Positions 1 through 6,154 are shown, counted from the first letter of the stretch. The stretch is 6,154 nucleotides of DNA from Candidatus Competibacteraceae bacterium (GCA_020444985.1 JAGRHK010000112.1:1-6154), one strand, 5' to 3'. Translations and numbers: made by a program. The notes: generated by a model from the letters alone, not told the origin.

Positions 1-273
1 CCGGTGAATTCTTTATGGCAACGCATGCGGGTGCTCGCCGGGCTGACGGTGGTCGACTGGGTGACGGCTTTTCATGAAGACACGCCAGAACGGCTCATTC
101 GCGCGATTCAGCCGGATTATCTGGTCAAGGGCGGCGACAACGACCCCGCTCATATTCCCGGCAATCAAGCGGTTTGGGCGTCCGGCGGCCAAGTCGTGGT
201 CATGGATTATATCGATGGCTGCTCAACCACCAGCACCATCGCCCGTATTCTCAACCGACCAGGAGCCTCATGA
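1..273 (+). CDS. hldE: HldE/RfaE C-terminal adenylyltransferase domain, 3' partial end
   Basis: Only the last 90 codons are present; the reading frame is open through the left edge and the gene stops at TGA 271-273. The visible protein ends the cytidylyltransferase-like domain of HldE (RfaE2), which adenylylates D-glycero-beta-D-manno-heptose 1-phosphate to ADP-heptose for the LPS inner core, in the cytoplasm. Recognisable family pieces, numbered from the window edge, are PVNSLWQRM (1-9), a VVDWV..F.EDTP stretch (17-29), LVKGGD (41-46), VWASGGQVVVM (58-68) and DGCSTTSTI (72-80). The last is the Ser/Thr nucleotide-binding segment near the end of these enzymes. The N-terminal kinase domain would lie outside the window, so whether this is bifunctional HldE or a stand-alone RfaE2/HldC-type protein cannot be decided. 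The stop overlaps the next gene's start (ATGA), which implies co-translation. Confidence 0.93.
   Translation, partial: PVNSLWQRMRVLAGLTVVDWVTAFHEDTPERLIRAIQPDYLVKGGDNDPAHIPGNQAVWASGGQVVVMDYIDGCSTTSTIARILNRPGAS
261..265 (+). promoter_or_regulatory. Ribosome binding site for the FAD oxidoreductase
   Basis: AGGAG lies 4 nt before the ATG at 270, inside the last codons of hldE. The spacing is slightly short but the core is strong. It fixes the start at 270 rather than at an in-frame ATG at 174 that would lie deep inside hldE. Confidence 0.75.
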
Positions 274-1469
274 ATCCGACCTTTAGAGTTGATGTCGCCA
301 TCATTGGCGGCGGCATTGCTGGCCTGTGGCTGTTGGCCCGGTTGCGCCGGCGCGGTTATAGCGCGCTGCTGATTGAGAGCGATCAGCTCGGCGCCGGGCA
401 AACTCTTGCTGCACAGGGTATTATTCACGGCGGCGCCAAGTATGGTTTACGTGGCTACGCGGGTCCAACCGCCGACGCCGTGGCCGGGATGCCCGCGTTA
501 TGGCGACGCTGTCTGAATGGCGAGGAGGAGATCGACTTGCGGGACGCAACGTTGTTGGCTGATCATCAATACCTCTGGGCGACGCGCGCGCCAACGTCGC
601 GGTTAACCGCTTTCTTCGCCAGCAAGCTGATGCGCGGCCATGTTGAGAAACTGGCGGAGGGCGCCATGGAGGCCAGCGACTATCCACCGGTCCTGCGCCA
701 TCCCGATTTCCAGGGCGCAGTATATCGCCTGGATGAACCGATTCTGGATGTCGCCTCCGTGTTGAACGTACTGGCCGGGCATTGCCAGGATGCCATCGTG
801 CGTAGTCATGGACTTGCCATTCTCAAGGCCGATGGCAACCTGACCCTGTGTCATCCCGAACGCTTGCAATTGGTCGTCCGACCCTCCGTCACGGTATTTA
901 CCGCTGGCGCAGGCAATACCGGGCTGCCATGGGCGACCTTGCAATTGCGCCCCCTGCACATGGTAATGGCGCGTGGGGTTCATCTGCCTGGAGCATTCTA
1001 TGCGCACTGCGTGGGCGCTGGCGATGTTCCTCGCCTCACCGTGACCAGTCATTACGATGCTCACGGCCGATTGATCTGGTATCTGGGCGGCGGACTGGCG
1101 GAAGAAGGCGTTCGCCGTGACCGGCGCGAGCAAATCCGCGCGGCCCGGCGCGAGTTGCATGCCCTGTTGCCTTGGGTGGACTGGAATTTGGTGGAGTTCG
1201 CGACCTTCACCATTCAACGCGCCGAGGCGTACCAGCGGCGGGGTGGACGGCCCGCCACGACCGGCGTGTTTCGCGATGGGCGCGTGATTGCCGCGTGGCC
1301 GACCAAGTTGGCGCTGGCGCCGCTACTGGCGGAACAGATTGAAGCGATGTTGCCAACGCTCGGAATAAAGCCAAAGCTCCATCCGGTAGATCTAGGCCCT
1401 CTGGCGGAATGGCCGCGTCCGGGCATCGGCGTTTATCCGTGGGACCGGGAGGATCTGGAGTGGAGTTAA
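270..1469 (+). CDS. FAD-dependent oxidoreductase of the DAO/GlpD-like superfamily, substrate unknown
   Basis: A 399-residue flavoprotein, intact, starting at the ATG that overlaps the hldE stop. The N-terminus is a Rossmann FAD site: beta strand VAIIGGGIAGLW (9-20, GxGxxG at 13-18) followed by the acidic residue ending strand 2 (E36 in LLIESD). A conserved block GAGQTLAAQGIIHGG (41-55) resembles the FAD-contacting segment of glycerol-3-phosphate dehydrogenase (SSKLIHGG) and related DAO enzymes. A later TVFTAGAGNTG (208-218) fits the second FAD-contacting strand. RVIAAWPTKLALAPLLAEQI (338-357) fits the C-terminal segment that closes on the flavin. No signal peptide or membrane helix is evident, so it is probably cytosolic or peripheral. 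The substrate (a hydroxy acid, amino acid or polyol phosphate) cannot be assigned. It overlaps the following aldo/keto reductase by 10 nt, suggesting co-expression and possibly a shared pathway, which is an inference. Confidence 0.85.
   Translation: MNPTFRVDVAIIGGGIAGLWLLARLRRRGYSALLIESDQLGAGQTLAAQGIIHGGAKYGLRGYAGPTADAVAGMPALWRRCLNGEEEIDLRDATLLADHQYLWATRAPTSRLTAFFASKLMRGHVEKLAEGAMEASDYPPVLRHPDFQGAVYRLDEPILDVASVLNVLAGHCQDAIVRSHGLAILKADGNLTLCHPERLQLVVRPSVTVFTAGAGNTGLPWATLQLRPLHMVMARGVHLPGAFYAHCVGAGDVPRLTVTSHYDAHGRLIWYLGGGLAEEGVRRDRREQIRAARRELHALLPWVDWNLVEFATFTIQRAEAYQRRGGRPATTGVFRDGRVIAAWPTKLALAPLLAEQIEAMLPTLGIKPKLHPVDLGPLAEWPRPGIGVYPWDREDLEWS
1447..1453 (+). promoter_or_regulatory. Ribosome binding site deciding the GTG start of the aldo/keto reductase
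   Basis: GGGAGGA sits 6 nt upstream of GTG 1460-1462, an ideal Shine-Dalgarno arrangement. The in-frame ATG at 1409 has no comparable site, and its extra 17 residues (rich in Gly, Ser and Arg) do not look like the start of this family. Confidence 0.8.
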
Positions 1470-2239
1470 GGCCGTTGGGGTCAACCGGGCTGCAGGTCAG
1501 TGCGTTAGGGCTGGGTACGGTCAAATTCGGGCGTAACCAGGGCGTCAAATATCCGCGACCGTTTACCCTGCCTTCCGATCAGGAAGCGCTGGGGTTGCTG
1601 GAATTGGCCTGGGACCTCGGCATTAATCTGCTGGATACGGCGCCGGCTTATGGTGAAAGTGAGGAGCGACTGGGTCGATTACTGCGGCAATGTCGACGAG
1701 ACTGGGTGATCGTGACCAAAGTCGGCGAGGAATTCCATGCGGGCGTCTCCCGGTTCGACTTCTCGGCGGCAGCGACCCGCGCCAGCGTGGAGCGCAGTCT
1801 GCGACTGTTGGGCATCGAGACGCTGGATGCGGTGTTGATCCATTCCAGCGGCGATGACATGGCCATTCTGGAGCGGGAGGATGTTTTGCCGACCCTGCGT
1901 GATCTGCAGCAAGCCGGTTTAATCCGCGCTGTGGGCATGTCCAGCAAGACCGTTGCGGGCGGCTTGCGGGCGGTCGCGTGTTGTGATGTGGCGATGGTCA
2001 CTTACAATCGTGCCCAGCGCGAAGAATTACCTGTTATCCGCGCTGCGCACGCCGCTGGCAAGGGCATACTCATCAAGAAAGGCTTGTTGAGCGGTCATCT
2101 GGATTTACAGGCGCAGGCCGATCCGGCGCAGGCCGCGTTGAGGCTCCTTTTCGCGGAGCCGGGGGTTGGCAGTGTGGTGGTGGGAACGCTGAACCCGGCG
2201 CATTTACGGGCCAACGCGGCGGCGGCGCAACGCCTTTAA
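1460..2239 (+). CDS. Aldo/keto reductase family oxidoreductase
   Basis: A compact 259-residue aldo/keto reductase, which would be a cytosolic NAD(P)H-dependent TIM-barrel enzyme reducing aldehydes or ketones or oxidising sugars. The start is GTG 1460, which begins with the family-typical ELRPLGSTGLQVSALGLGT. The four catalytic positions are all present: D59 (LLDTAPAYGESEERLG), Y64 in the same block, K87 (VIVTKVGEE) and H128 (AVLIHSSG). The cofactor-binding C-terminal region is seen as GVGSVVVGTLNPAHLRAN (235-252). At 259 residues it is shorter than many family members (commonly about 280-340), but the core is complete and I see no frameshift. The first 10 nt overlap the end of the upstream flavoprotein gene, which implies translational coupling. 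The substrate is not deducible. The gene faces the aminotransferase across a 20-nt convergent gap. Confidence 0.9.
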   Translation: MELRPLGSTGLQVSALGLGTVKFGRNQGVKYPRPFTLPSDQEALGLLELAWDLGINLLDTAPAYGESEERLGRLLRQCRRDWVIVTKVGEEFHAGVSRFDFSAAATRASVERSLRLLGIETLDAVLIHSSGDDMAILEREDVLPTLRDLQQAGLIRAVGMSSKTVAGGLRAVACCDVAMVTYNRAQREELPVIRAAHAAGKGILIKKGLLSGHLDLQAQADPAQAALRLLFAEPGVGSVVVGTLNPAHLRANAAAAQRL

Positions 2240-2259
2240 CACGCGCTTACGTCTCAACC

Positions 2260-3417
2260 TCACAACGCCCGCCTGAGCCGCTCCACGCCTTCGGCCAATT
2301 GCGGAATAGCGTTCGTATAGGCAAAACGCACATGCTGGTTCGCACCATGATGACCGAAGTCAATGCCGGGGGTAATGGCGACGCCCGCTGTATCCAGTAA
2401 GCGTAACGCGAAGTTGTAGCTATCGTCCGTGAAACGGCCGCAGTCCGCATAGAGATAGAACGCGCCGTCCGGCATGACGGGAATGACAAAGCCCAGTTCG
2501 CGCAGAGCGGGCAACAGAAAATCCCGCCGCGCCTGAAATTCCTGTCGTCGCGCCTCGAAAATCGCCTGCGCTTCTGGAGTAAACGCCGCCAGCGCCGCAT
2601 GTTGCGCTGGCGTGGAAGCCGCCAGAAACAGGTTTTGCGCCAGCTTTTCGGCGGCGCCAACGTGGTCTTCGGGAGCAACCAGCCAGCCCAGTCGCCAGCC
2701 GGTCATCCCATAAAATTTGCTGAAGCTATTGACCACAAAAGCGTGATCCGAATGCGCCAGCGCGGTTTGCAGCGGCGCGCCATAAACCAGCCCGTGGTAA
2801 ATTTCATCCATGATGACCCGTCCGCCGCGCGCCTCAACCGTCGCCAGAATCGCCGCCAGCTCCTTGGGGGGAATGACCGTACCGGTCGGATTAGACGGCG
2901 AGGCCAGCAGGACGGCTGCCGTCCGCGCCTCCCAGTATTGTTCGACGAGACCCGCAGTCAGTTGATAGCCGGTCTCGGGTCCGACAGGAATCCCGACCGC
3001 TTCGCCTTCCACCAGTCGCACAAAATGCCGGTTGCAAGGGTAGCCGGGATCCGCTAGCAATACCCGGTCGCCAGGATTCACTAAAACGGCCGTCGCCAGT
3101 TGCAATGCGCCGGATGCCCCCGGCGTGACCAGAATGCGTTGAAGCGGTATCTCTACGCCGTATTGGGCCTGGTAATGATGGCTGATGGCCTGGCGCAGTT
3201 CTGGCAGGCCGGCGGCGGGGGTATAACGCGTGCGCCCTTCCGCCAGCGCCTGCTGACCGGCGGTAATGATCGGTTCCGCCGTCGGAAAATCCGGCTCGCC
3301 GATTTCCATATGGATGATGGAGCGGCCCGCCGCCTCCAGTTCCCGCGCCCGCGCCAGCAACGCCATGACATGAAATGGCGCAATATCCGCCATACGGCGG
3401 GCGGGCGCGTTGCTCAT
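2260..3417 (-). CDS. PLP-dependent class I/II aminotransferase (AspC/COG0436-like)
   Basis: An intact 385-residue fold-type I aminotransferase, cytosolic, transferring an amino group between an amino acid and a 2-oxo acid. Visible signatures are EIGEPDFPT (38-46), the PLP-phosphate loop GASGALQLA (100-108), LADPGYP (121-127), SPSNPTG (173-179, N176 contacts the cofactor), MDEIYHGLVY (203-212, D204 binds the pyridine nitrogen) and SFSKFYGMTGWRLGW (231-245). K234 is the Schiff-base lysine. R364 in HVRFAY is the expected alpha-carboxylate-binding arginine. The family contains aspartate, alanine and aromatic aminotransferases, and the side-chain specificity cannot be read with confidence. The ATG overlaps the pilU stop in an ATGA junction. 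The region just upstream has only weak SD character, so translation probably depends on ribosomes finishing pilU. A role linked to pili is not implied by the protein itself. Confidence 0.9.
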   Translation of the reverse strand: MSNAPARRMADIAPFHVMALLARARELEAAGRSIIHMEIGEPDFPTAEPIITAGQQALAEGRTRYTPAAGLPELRQAISHHYQAQYGVEIPLQRILVTPGASGALQLATAVLVNPGDRVLLADPGYPCNRHFVRLVEGEAVGIPVGPETGYQLTAGLVEQYWEARTAAVLLASPSNPTGTVIPPKELAAILATVEARGGRVIMDEIYHGLVYGAPLQTALAHSDHAFVVNSFSKFYGMTGWRLGWLVAPEDHVGAAEKLAQNLFLAASTPAQHAALAAFTPEAQAIFEARRQEFQARRDFLLPALRELGFVIPVMPDGAFYLYADCGRFTDDSYNFALRLLDTAGVAITPGIDFGHHGANQHVRFAYTNAIPQLAEGVERLRRAL

Positions 3418-4562
3418 ATCCCGAACCGATTTCTTTCCTGTTCGTCATCATGCAGCGCCAGATCGCCCAGGTTCGCGGGCGATGCTTTGCTGTTCGACCC
3501 CATCCCTTCCGCCAACCGGATTTGCAGACCCACGTTATTTTTGGAATCCGCGTTTTTAATCGCCTCATCCTTGGAAATCTTGCCTTCCTTGTAAAGCTGG
3601 AACAGCGCCTGGTCGAACGTTTGGGTCCCGGATTCCGTGGATTGCTCCATGGCATCCTTGACATAATCGATCTTGCTTTTCTGAATCAAGTCAGCGATAT
3701 AAGGCGTATTCAGCAGGATCTCCACCGCAGGCACCAGCCCACCGTTCAGGCCGCGCACCAATCGCTGGGAAACGATGGCGCGCAGATTCAGCGACAGATC
3801 CATCAACAGTTGGGGGCGGGCATCTTCAGGGAAAAAGTTGACGATGCGTTCCAGCGCGCCGTTGGCGTTGTTGGCGTGCAAGGTTGACAGCACCAGGTGA
3901 CCGGTTTCCGAGAAGGTCATGACGTACTTCATTACATCGCGTTCGCGAATTTCACCCACCAGAATCACGTCCGGAGCCTCGCGCATGGCGCTGCGCAAGG
4001 CATATTCGTAGCTGTGGGTGTCGATGCCGATTTCACGCTGAGCGATCACCGATTTTTTATGCTGGTGCGTGAATTCAATCGGATCCTCGATGGTAATGAT
4101 GTGCCCCGGCGAGCTGGAGTTGCGATGATCAATCATCGCCGCCAGCGTGGTCGATTTACCGGAGCCGGTCGCGCCGACCAGCAGAATCAGGCCGCGCTTT
4201 TCCATCACGATCTGACGCAGCAGGGGCGGCAGGCCCAATTCCTCGACCTGTGGAATGTCGCCTTTGATGTAGCGGATCACCATCGACACTTCGCCGCGTT
4301 GTTTGAAGACATTCGCGCGGAAGCGGCCTACGCCATGCAGCGGAATGGCGAAATTAAGCTCCCAGTCGTGTTCAAATTCCTTGATCTGGTCATCTTTCAT
4401 CACCGAATAGGCGACTTCGCGCACCCCGCCGGGACCGAGCACTTTATTGCCGATAGGTCGAACCACGCCGCCAATTTTGATATTGACCGGCGCACCGACG
4501 TGGAAAAACAGGTCAGAGGCTTCCTTGTCGACCATCAGTTTGAGATAGGGGGTGATATCCAA
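3414..4562 (-). CDS. pilU: Type IV pilus retraction ATPase PilU
   Basis: A 382-residue PilT/PilU-family secretion ATPase that, in the type IV pilus machine at the cytoplasmic membrane, assists PilT in pilus retraction and twitching. With TTG 4562-4560 as start the protein begins (M)DITPYLKLMVDKEASDLFF, the usual PilU N-terminus, and its length matches characterised PilU proteins (about 380). Motifs are Walker A GATGSGKST (130-138), Asp box IEDPIEF (158-164), Walker B DVILVGEIR (198-206, catalytic E204) and His box GHLVLSTLHANNA (221-233). PilU rather than PilT is indicated by the HANNA form, TIEDPIEFTHQH, NFFPEDARPQ, MDLSLNLRAIVSQRLV and the extra C-terminal tail after about residue 340. An open frame continues upstream to 4967, but that part runs antisense to nothing and simply overlaps sthA in another frame, so it is not coding for pilU. 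It follows sthA by 14 nt; pilT is not adjacent. Confidence 0.95.
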   Translation of the reverse strand: MDITPYLKLMVDKEASDLFFHVGAPVNIKIGGVVRPIGNKVLGPGGVREVAYSVMKDDQIKEFEHDWELNFAIPLHGVGRFRANVFKQRGEVSMVIRYIKGDIPQVEELGLPPLLRQIVMEKRGLILLVGATGSGKSTTLAAMIDHRNSSSPGHIITIEDPIEFTHQHKKSVIAQREIGIDTHSYEYALRSAMREAPDVILVGEIRERDVMKYVMTFSETGHLVLSTLHANNANGALERIVNFFPEDARPQLLMDLSLNLRAIVSQRLVRGLNGGLVPAVEILLNTPYIADLIQKSKIDYVKDAMEQSTESGTQTFDQALFQLYKEGKISKDEAIKNADSKNNVGLQIRLAEGMGSNSKASPANLGDLALHDDEQERNRFGI

Positions 4563-4569
4563 TGCAGAA

Positions 4570-4576
4570 TCCTCTC
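4570..4576 (-). promoter_or_regulatory. Ribosome binding site deciding the TTG start of pilU
   Basis: On the minus strand GAGAGGA directly follows the sthA stop codon and ends 7 nt before TTG 4562-4560. This spacing and the conserved N-terminus together support the TTG start. The nearest in-frame ATG downstream would remove nine conserved residues, and upstream ATGs lie inside sthA. Confidence 0.8.
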
Positions 4577-5980
4577 TCAGGCCAGCCGATTCAGACCGTT
4601 GAGCGCCGCAACCCGGTACGCTTCGGCCATGGTGGGGTAATTGAAAGTAGTGTTGACAAAATATTGGATGGTGTTGGCTTCGCCCGGCTGCGCCATGATG
4701 GCTTGACCAATGTGGACGATTTCCGCCGCTTGGTCGCCAAAACAATGGATACCCAGGATTTCCAGCGTATCGCGATGGAACAACAGCTTGAGAATGCCAA
4801 CCGTGCGTCCGGTGATCTGGGCGCGCGCCAGACTCTTGAAATAGGCGTGTCCGACTTCGTAAGGCACCCGTGCTTCGGTTAGTTCGCGTTCGGTGCGACC
4901 AATGGAGCTGATCTCGGGCGAAGTATAAATGCCGGTTGGGATGTAATCCACCAGGTGATGATCGCAATTGCCCTGCACTAGATGCGTTGCGGCGAAACGG
5001 CCTTGATCGTAGGCGGCGCTGGCCAAACTGGGGTAGCCGACCACATCGCCGACGGCGTAGATATGCGGCAGCGCCGTGCGATAGTTGTCATCTACTTTGA
5101 TTTGGCCACGATTGTTCGGAGTAATACCCAGCTCCTCCAGACCCATGTTTGCGGTGTTGCCCGTGCGGCCATTGGCCCATAGCAGCGTATCCGCCTTGAT
5201 TTTCTTGCCAGATTTGAAGTGCATCAGCATACCGTCTGGCAGACCTTCGACGCTTTCATACTCCTCGTTATGGCGAATCATCACCCCTTGGTCGCGTAAG
5301 TGATAGCTGAGGGCGTGGCTGATTTCGTCGTCGAGGAAGGACAGTAATTGCGAACGGGTGTCCACCAGATCCACCTTGCAGCCCATGTTGCGGAAAATGC
5401 TGGCGTATTCACAACCGATGACTCCGGCGCCATAAACCAGAATCGAGCGCGGCGTCGTGGACATGCTCAGGATGGTGTCGCTGTCGAAGATGCGTGGATG
5501 GTTGAAATCGATATCGCGGGGTCGGAAGGGATGGGAGCCGGAAGCGATGACAAAACCATCCGCAGTCAACACGGTCGGTTCGCCTTGACTGCCCGCGCGA
5601 ATCTCCAGGGTATGGGCGTCGAGGAACCGGGCGTGACCGTGATGCAGGTTGACCCGGTTGCGCTCGTAGAAATCGCAGCGCATGGCGGTTTGGCGGGCGA
5701 TCACCGATTCGGCGGAGCGCAGCAATTCAGGGTAGGACAGTTTCAGCGCCTGCCCCAGAGCGCTGCGGAAGATGGGGCTGGTGTTGAATTCCAGCATCCG
5801 GTTGATGGCGTGTCGCAGGGCTTTGGAGGGAATGGTGCCCCAGTGGGTGCAACCGCCGCCGACCAGGTGATGCTTTTCGATCACCGCTACCGATTTGCCA
5901 TTCTTAGCGGCCTTCATGGCAGCGCCCTCTCCTCCTGGGCCAGTGCCAATCACGATGACATCATAATGCGAATCGTTCAT
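4577..5980 (-). CDS. sthA: Soluble pyridine nucleotide transhydrogenase SthA (UdhA)
   Basis: A cytosolic FAD enzyme of 467 residues that exchanges hydride between NADPH and NAD+, balancing the two nucleotide pools. The length is nearly that of E. coli SthA (466). The order is: FAD-binding IGTGPGGEGA (11-20), then VGGGCTHWGTIPSKALRH (40-57), NAD(P)-binding VYGAGVIGCEYASIFR (182-197), ANGRTGNT (269-276), the second FAD motif YAVGDVVGYPSLASAAYDQG (308-327), and a dimerisation domain ending NTTFNYPTMAEAYRVAALNG (443-462). As expected for SthA, the second cysteine of the disulfide-reductase relatives is replaced by Thr (T49; C44 kept), so it is not a lipoamide or glutathione reductase. ATG 5980 is chosen because MNDSHYDVIVIG matches family starts. 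The frame stays open to an ATG at 6100, but those 40 codons look like leader. The SD before 5980 is weak. It is first in the sthA-pilU-aminotransferase run. Confidence 0.96.
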   Translation of the reverse strand: MNDSHYDVIVIGTGPGGEGAAMKAAKNGKSVAVIEKHHLVGGGCTHWGTIPSKALRHAINRMLEFNTSPIFRSALGQALKLSYPELLRSAESVIARQTAMRCDFYERNRVNLHHGHARFLDAHTLEIRAGSQGEPTVLTADGFVIASGSHPFRPRDIDFNHPRIFDSDTILSMSTTPRSILVYGAGVIGCEYASIFRNMGCKVDLVDTRSQLLSFLDDEISHALSYHLRDQGVMIRHNEEYESVEGLPDGMLMHFKSGKKIKADTLLWANGRTGNTANMGLEELGITPNNRGQIKVDDNYRTALPHIYAVGDVVGYPSLASAAYDQGRFAATHLVQGNCDHHLVDYIPTGIYTSPEISSIGRTERELTEARVPYEVGHAYFKSLARAQITGRTVGILKLLFHRDTLEILGIHCFGDQAAEIVHIGQAIMAQPGEANTIQYFVNTTFNYPTMAEAYRVAALNGLNRLA

Positions 5981-6119
5981 GCGTCGCGCTCGTTGTTGAT
6001 TGAGGTGGAAATCGGCTGATGAAAGTTTCCGCAATTTTGCAATCTCTACGGATGATAGCACTGATTCCAGGATAGCCGCGAGTTGGATCAGGCGATCCAT
6101 TCCAACATGGCTGATCTTT

Positions 6120-6135
6120 AAACCTCAACAGGTTT
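6120..6135. repeat. Short inverted repeat in the sthA upstream region
   Basis: AAACCT (6120-6125), a 4-nt spacer CAAC, then AGGTTT (6130-6135) form a perfect 6-bp inverted repeat. It covers the expected -10 position of the minus-strand TTGACA at 6148-6153, as an operator would. It has no adjacent T-run in either direction, so it is not a typical intrinsic terminator. A symmetric 16-bp site of this kind could also arise by chance. Confidence 0.35.
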
Positions 6136-6142
6136 GCTGAAA

Positions 6143-6148
6143 TATAAT
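6143..6148 (+). promoter_or_regulatory. Possible -10 hexamer of a divergent plus-strand promoter
   Basis: A perfect TATAAT lies 6 nt from the right edge on the plus strand and would serve a gene beyond the window, divergent from sthA. No good -35 is seen at the right distance (6120-6126 reads AAACCTC), so this is weak. It shares one base with the minus-strand TTGACA. Confidence 0.2.
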
Positions 6149-6154
6149 GTCAAG

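Larger units (their letters stand above)
5981..6154 (-). promoter_or_regulatory. Upstream/leader region of sthA, probable promoter
   Basis: The 174 nt upstream of sthA to the window edge contain no convincing gene. The region is more AT-rich near the right end. On the minus strand a perfect -35 hexamer TTGACA lies at 6153-6148. With a 17-nt spacer the -10 position (6130-6125) reads TGTTGA, a poor match, so such a promoter would need an activator or the true -10 lies elsewhere. If transcription starts near 6118 the leader would be about 140 nt long. The sthA frame is open up to an ATG at 6100, but the codons there (TCA, CTA, GTA) are unlike those of sthA. Confidence 0.4.

Noticed and set aside
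603..1217. 204-codon minus-strand frame antisense to the FAD oxidoreductase
   Set aside because: No recognisable motifs and antisense to an intact flavoprotein; treated as a shadow frame.
2142..2160. Perfect 6-bp hairpin GGCTCC-N7-GGAGCC near the 3' end of the aldo/keto reductase gene
   Set aside because: It lies inside the coding sequence about 80 nt before the stop and is not followed by a T-run, so it does not look like a terminator; it is plausible by chance in GC-rich coding DNA.
2240..2259. Possible bidirectional terminator in the convergent gap
   Set aside because: The 20 nt show no inverted repeat or T-run.
2599..3057. Plus-strand open frames antisense to the aminotransferase, including one of 152 codons
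   Set aside because: The opposite strand encodes a fully conserved aminotransferase; the antisense frames have no recognisable motif or start signals and are typical shadows in GC-rich DNA.
3897..4640. 247-codon plus-strand frame antisense to pilU and the sthA end
   Set aside because: It is a mirror frame of strongly conserved PilU codons, with no SD and no recognisable protein family.
4563..4967. N-terminal extension of pilU as a 135-residue novel domain
   Set aside because: It overlaps the clearly conserved 3' part of sthA on the same strand in another frame, has low-quality composition rich in Arg, His and Ser, and a good SD and family-typical start lie at 4562.
4577..5980. Dihydrolipoamide dehydrogenase or glutathione reductase assignment for the sthA product
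   Set aside because: The redox-active CxxxxC pair is broken (C44 present, T49 in place of the second Cys), and the CTHWGTIPSK block is that of SthA.

Overview
The window is a compact, GC-rich stretch of bacterial chromosome, and no mobile, phage or CRISPR material is visible. The gene content points to a Gram-negative bacterium, most likely a gammaproteobacterium. The evidence is an LPS-heptose enzyme (HldE), the type IV pilus retraction ATPase PilU, and a soluble transhydrogenase (SthA) that closely resembles the enterobacterial and pseudomonad family. I cannot place it more precisely from the sequence alone.

Left half, plus strand. The 3' end of hldE (C-terminal nucleotidyltransferase domain) enters from the left edge. 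It overlaps a GlpD/DAO-like FAD-dependent oxidoreductase through an ATGA stop/start junction. That gene overlaps a GTG-started aldo/keto reductase by 10 nt. The three genes look like one translationally coupled unit. The substrates of the two oxidoreductases cannot be read from the sequence.

Right half, minus strand. From right to left come a 174-nt leader/promoter region, sthA, pilU (TTG start, 14 nt after sthA) and a class I/II PLP aminotransferase whose ATG overlaps the pilU stop (ATGA). These also look like one operon. The order sthA-pilU-aminotransferase mixes NAD(P)H redox balance, twitching motility and amino acid metabolism, and pilT is not next to pilU here. The two operons converge, with a 20-nt gap at 2240-2259 that holds no recognisable terminator.

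Most genes are ordinary and intact. The notable points are the two non-ATG starts where automatic calling could err, the unusual gene neighbourhoods, and an inverted repeat in the sthA upstream region. I found no convincing evidence of an undescribed multi-gene system. The least understood part is the FAD oxidoreductase/aldo-keto reductase pair coupled to hldE.
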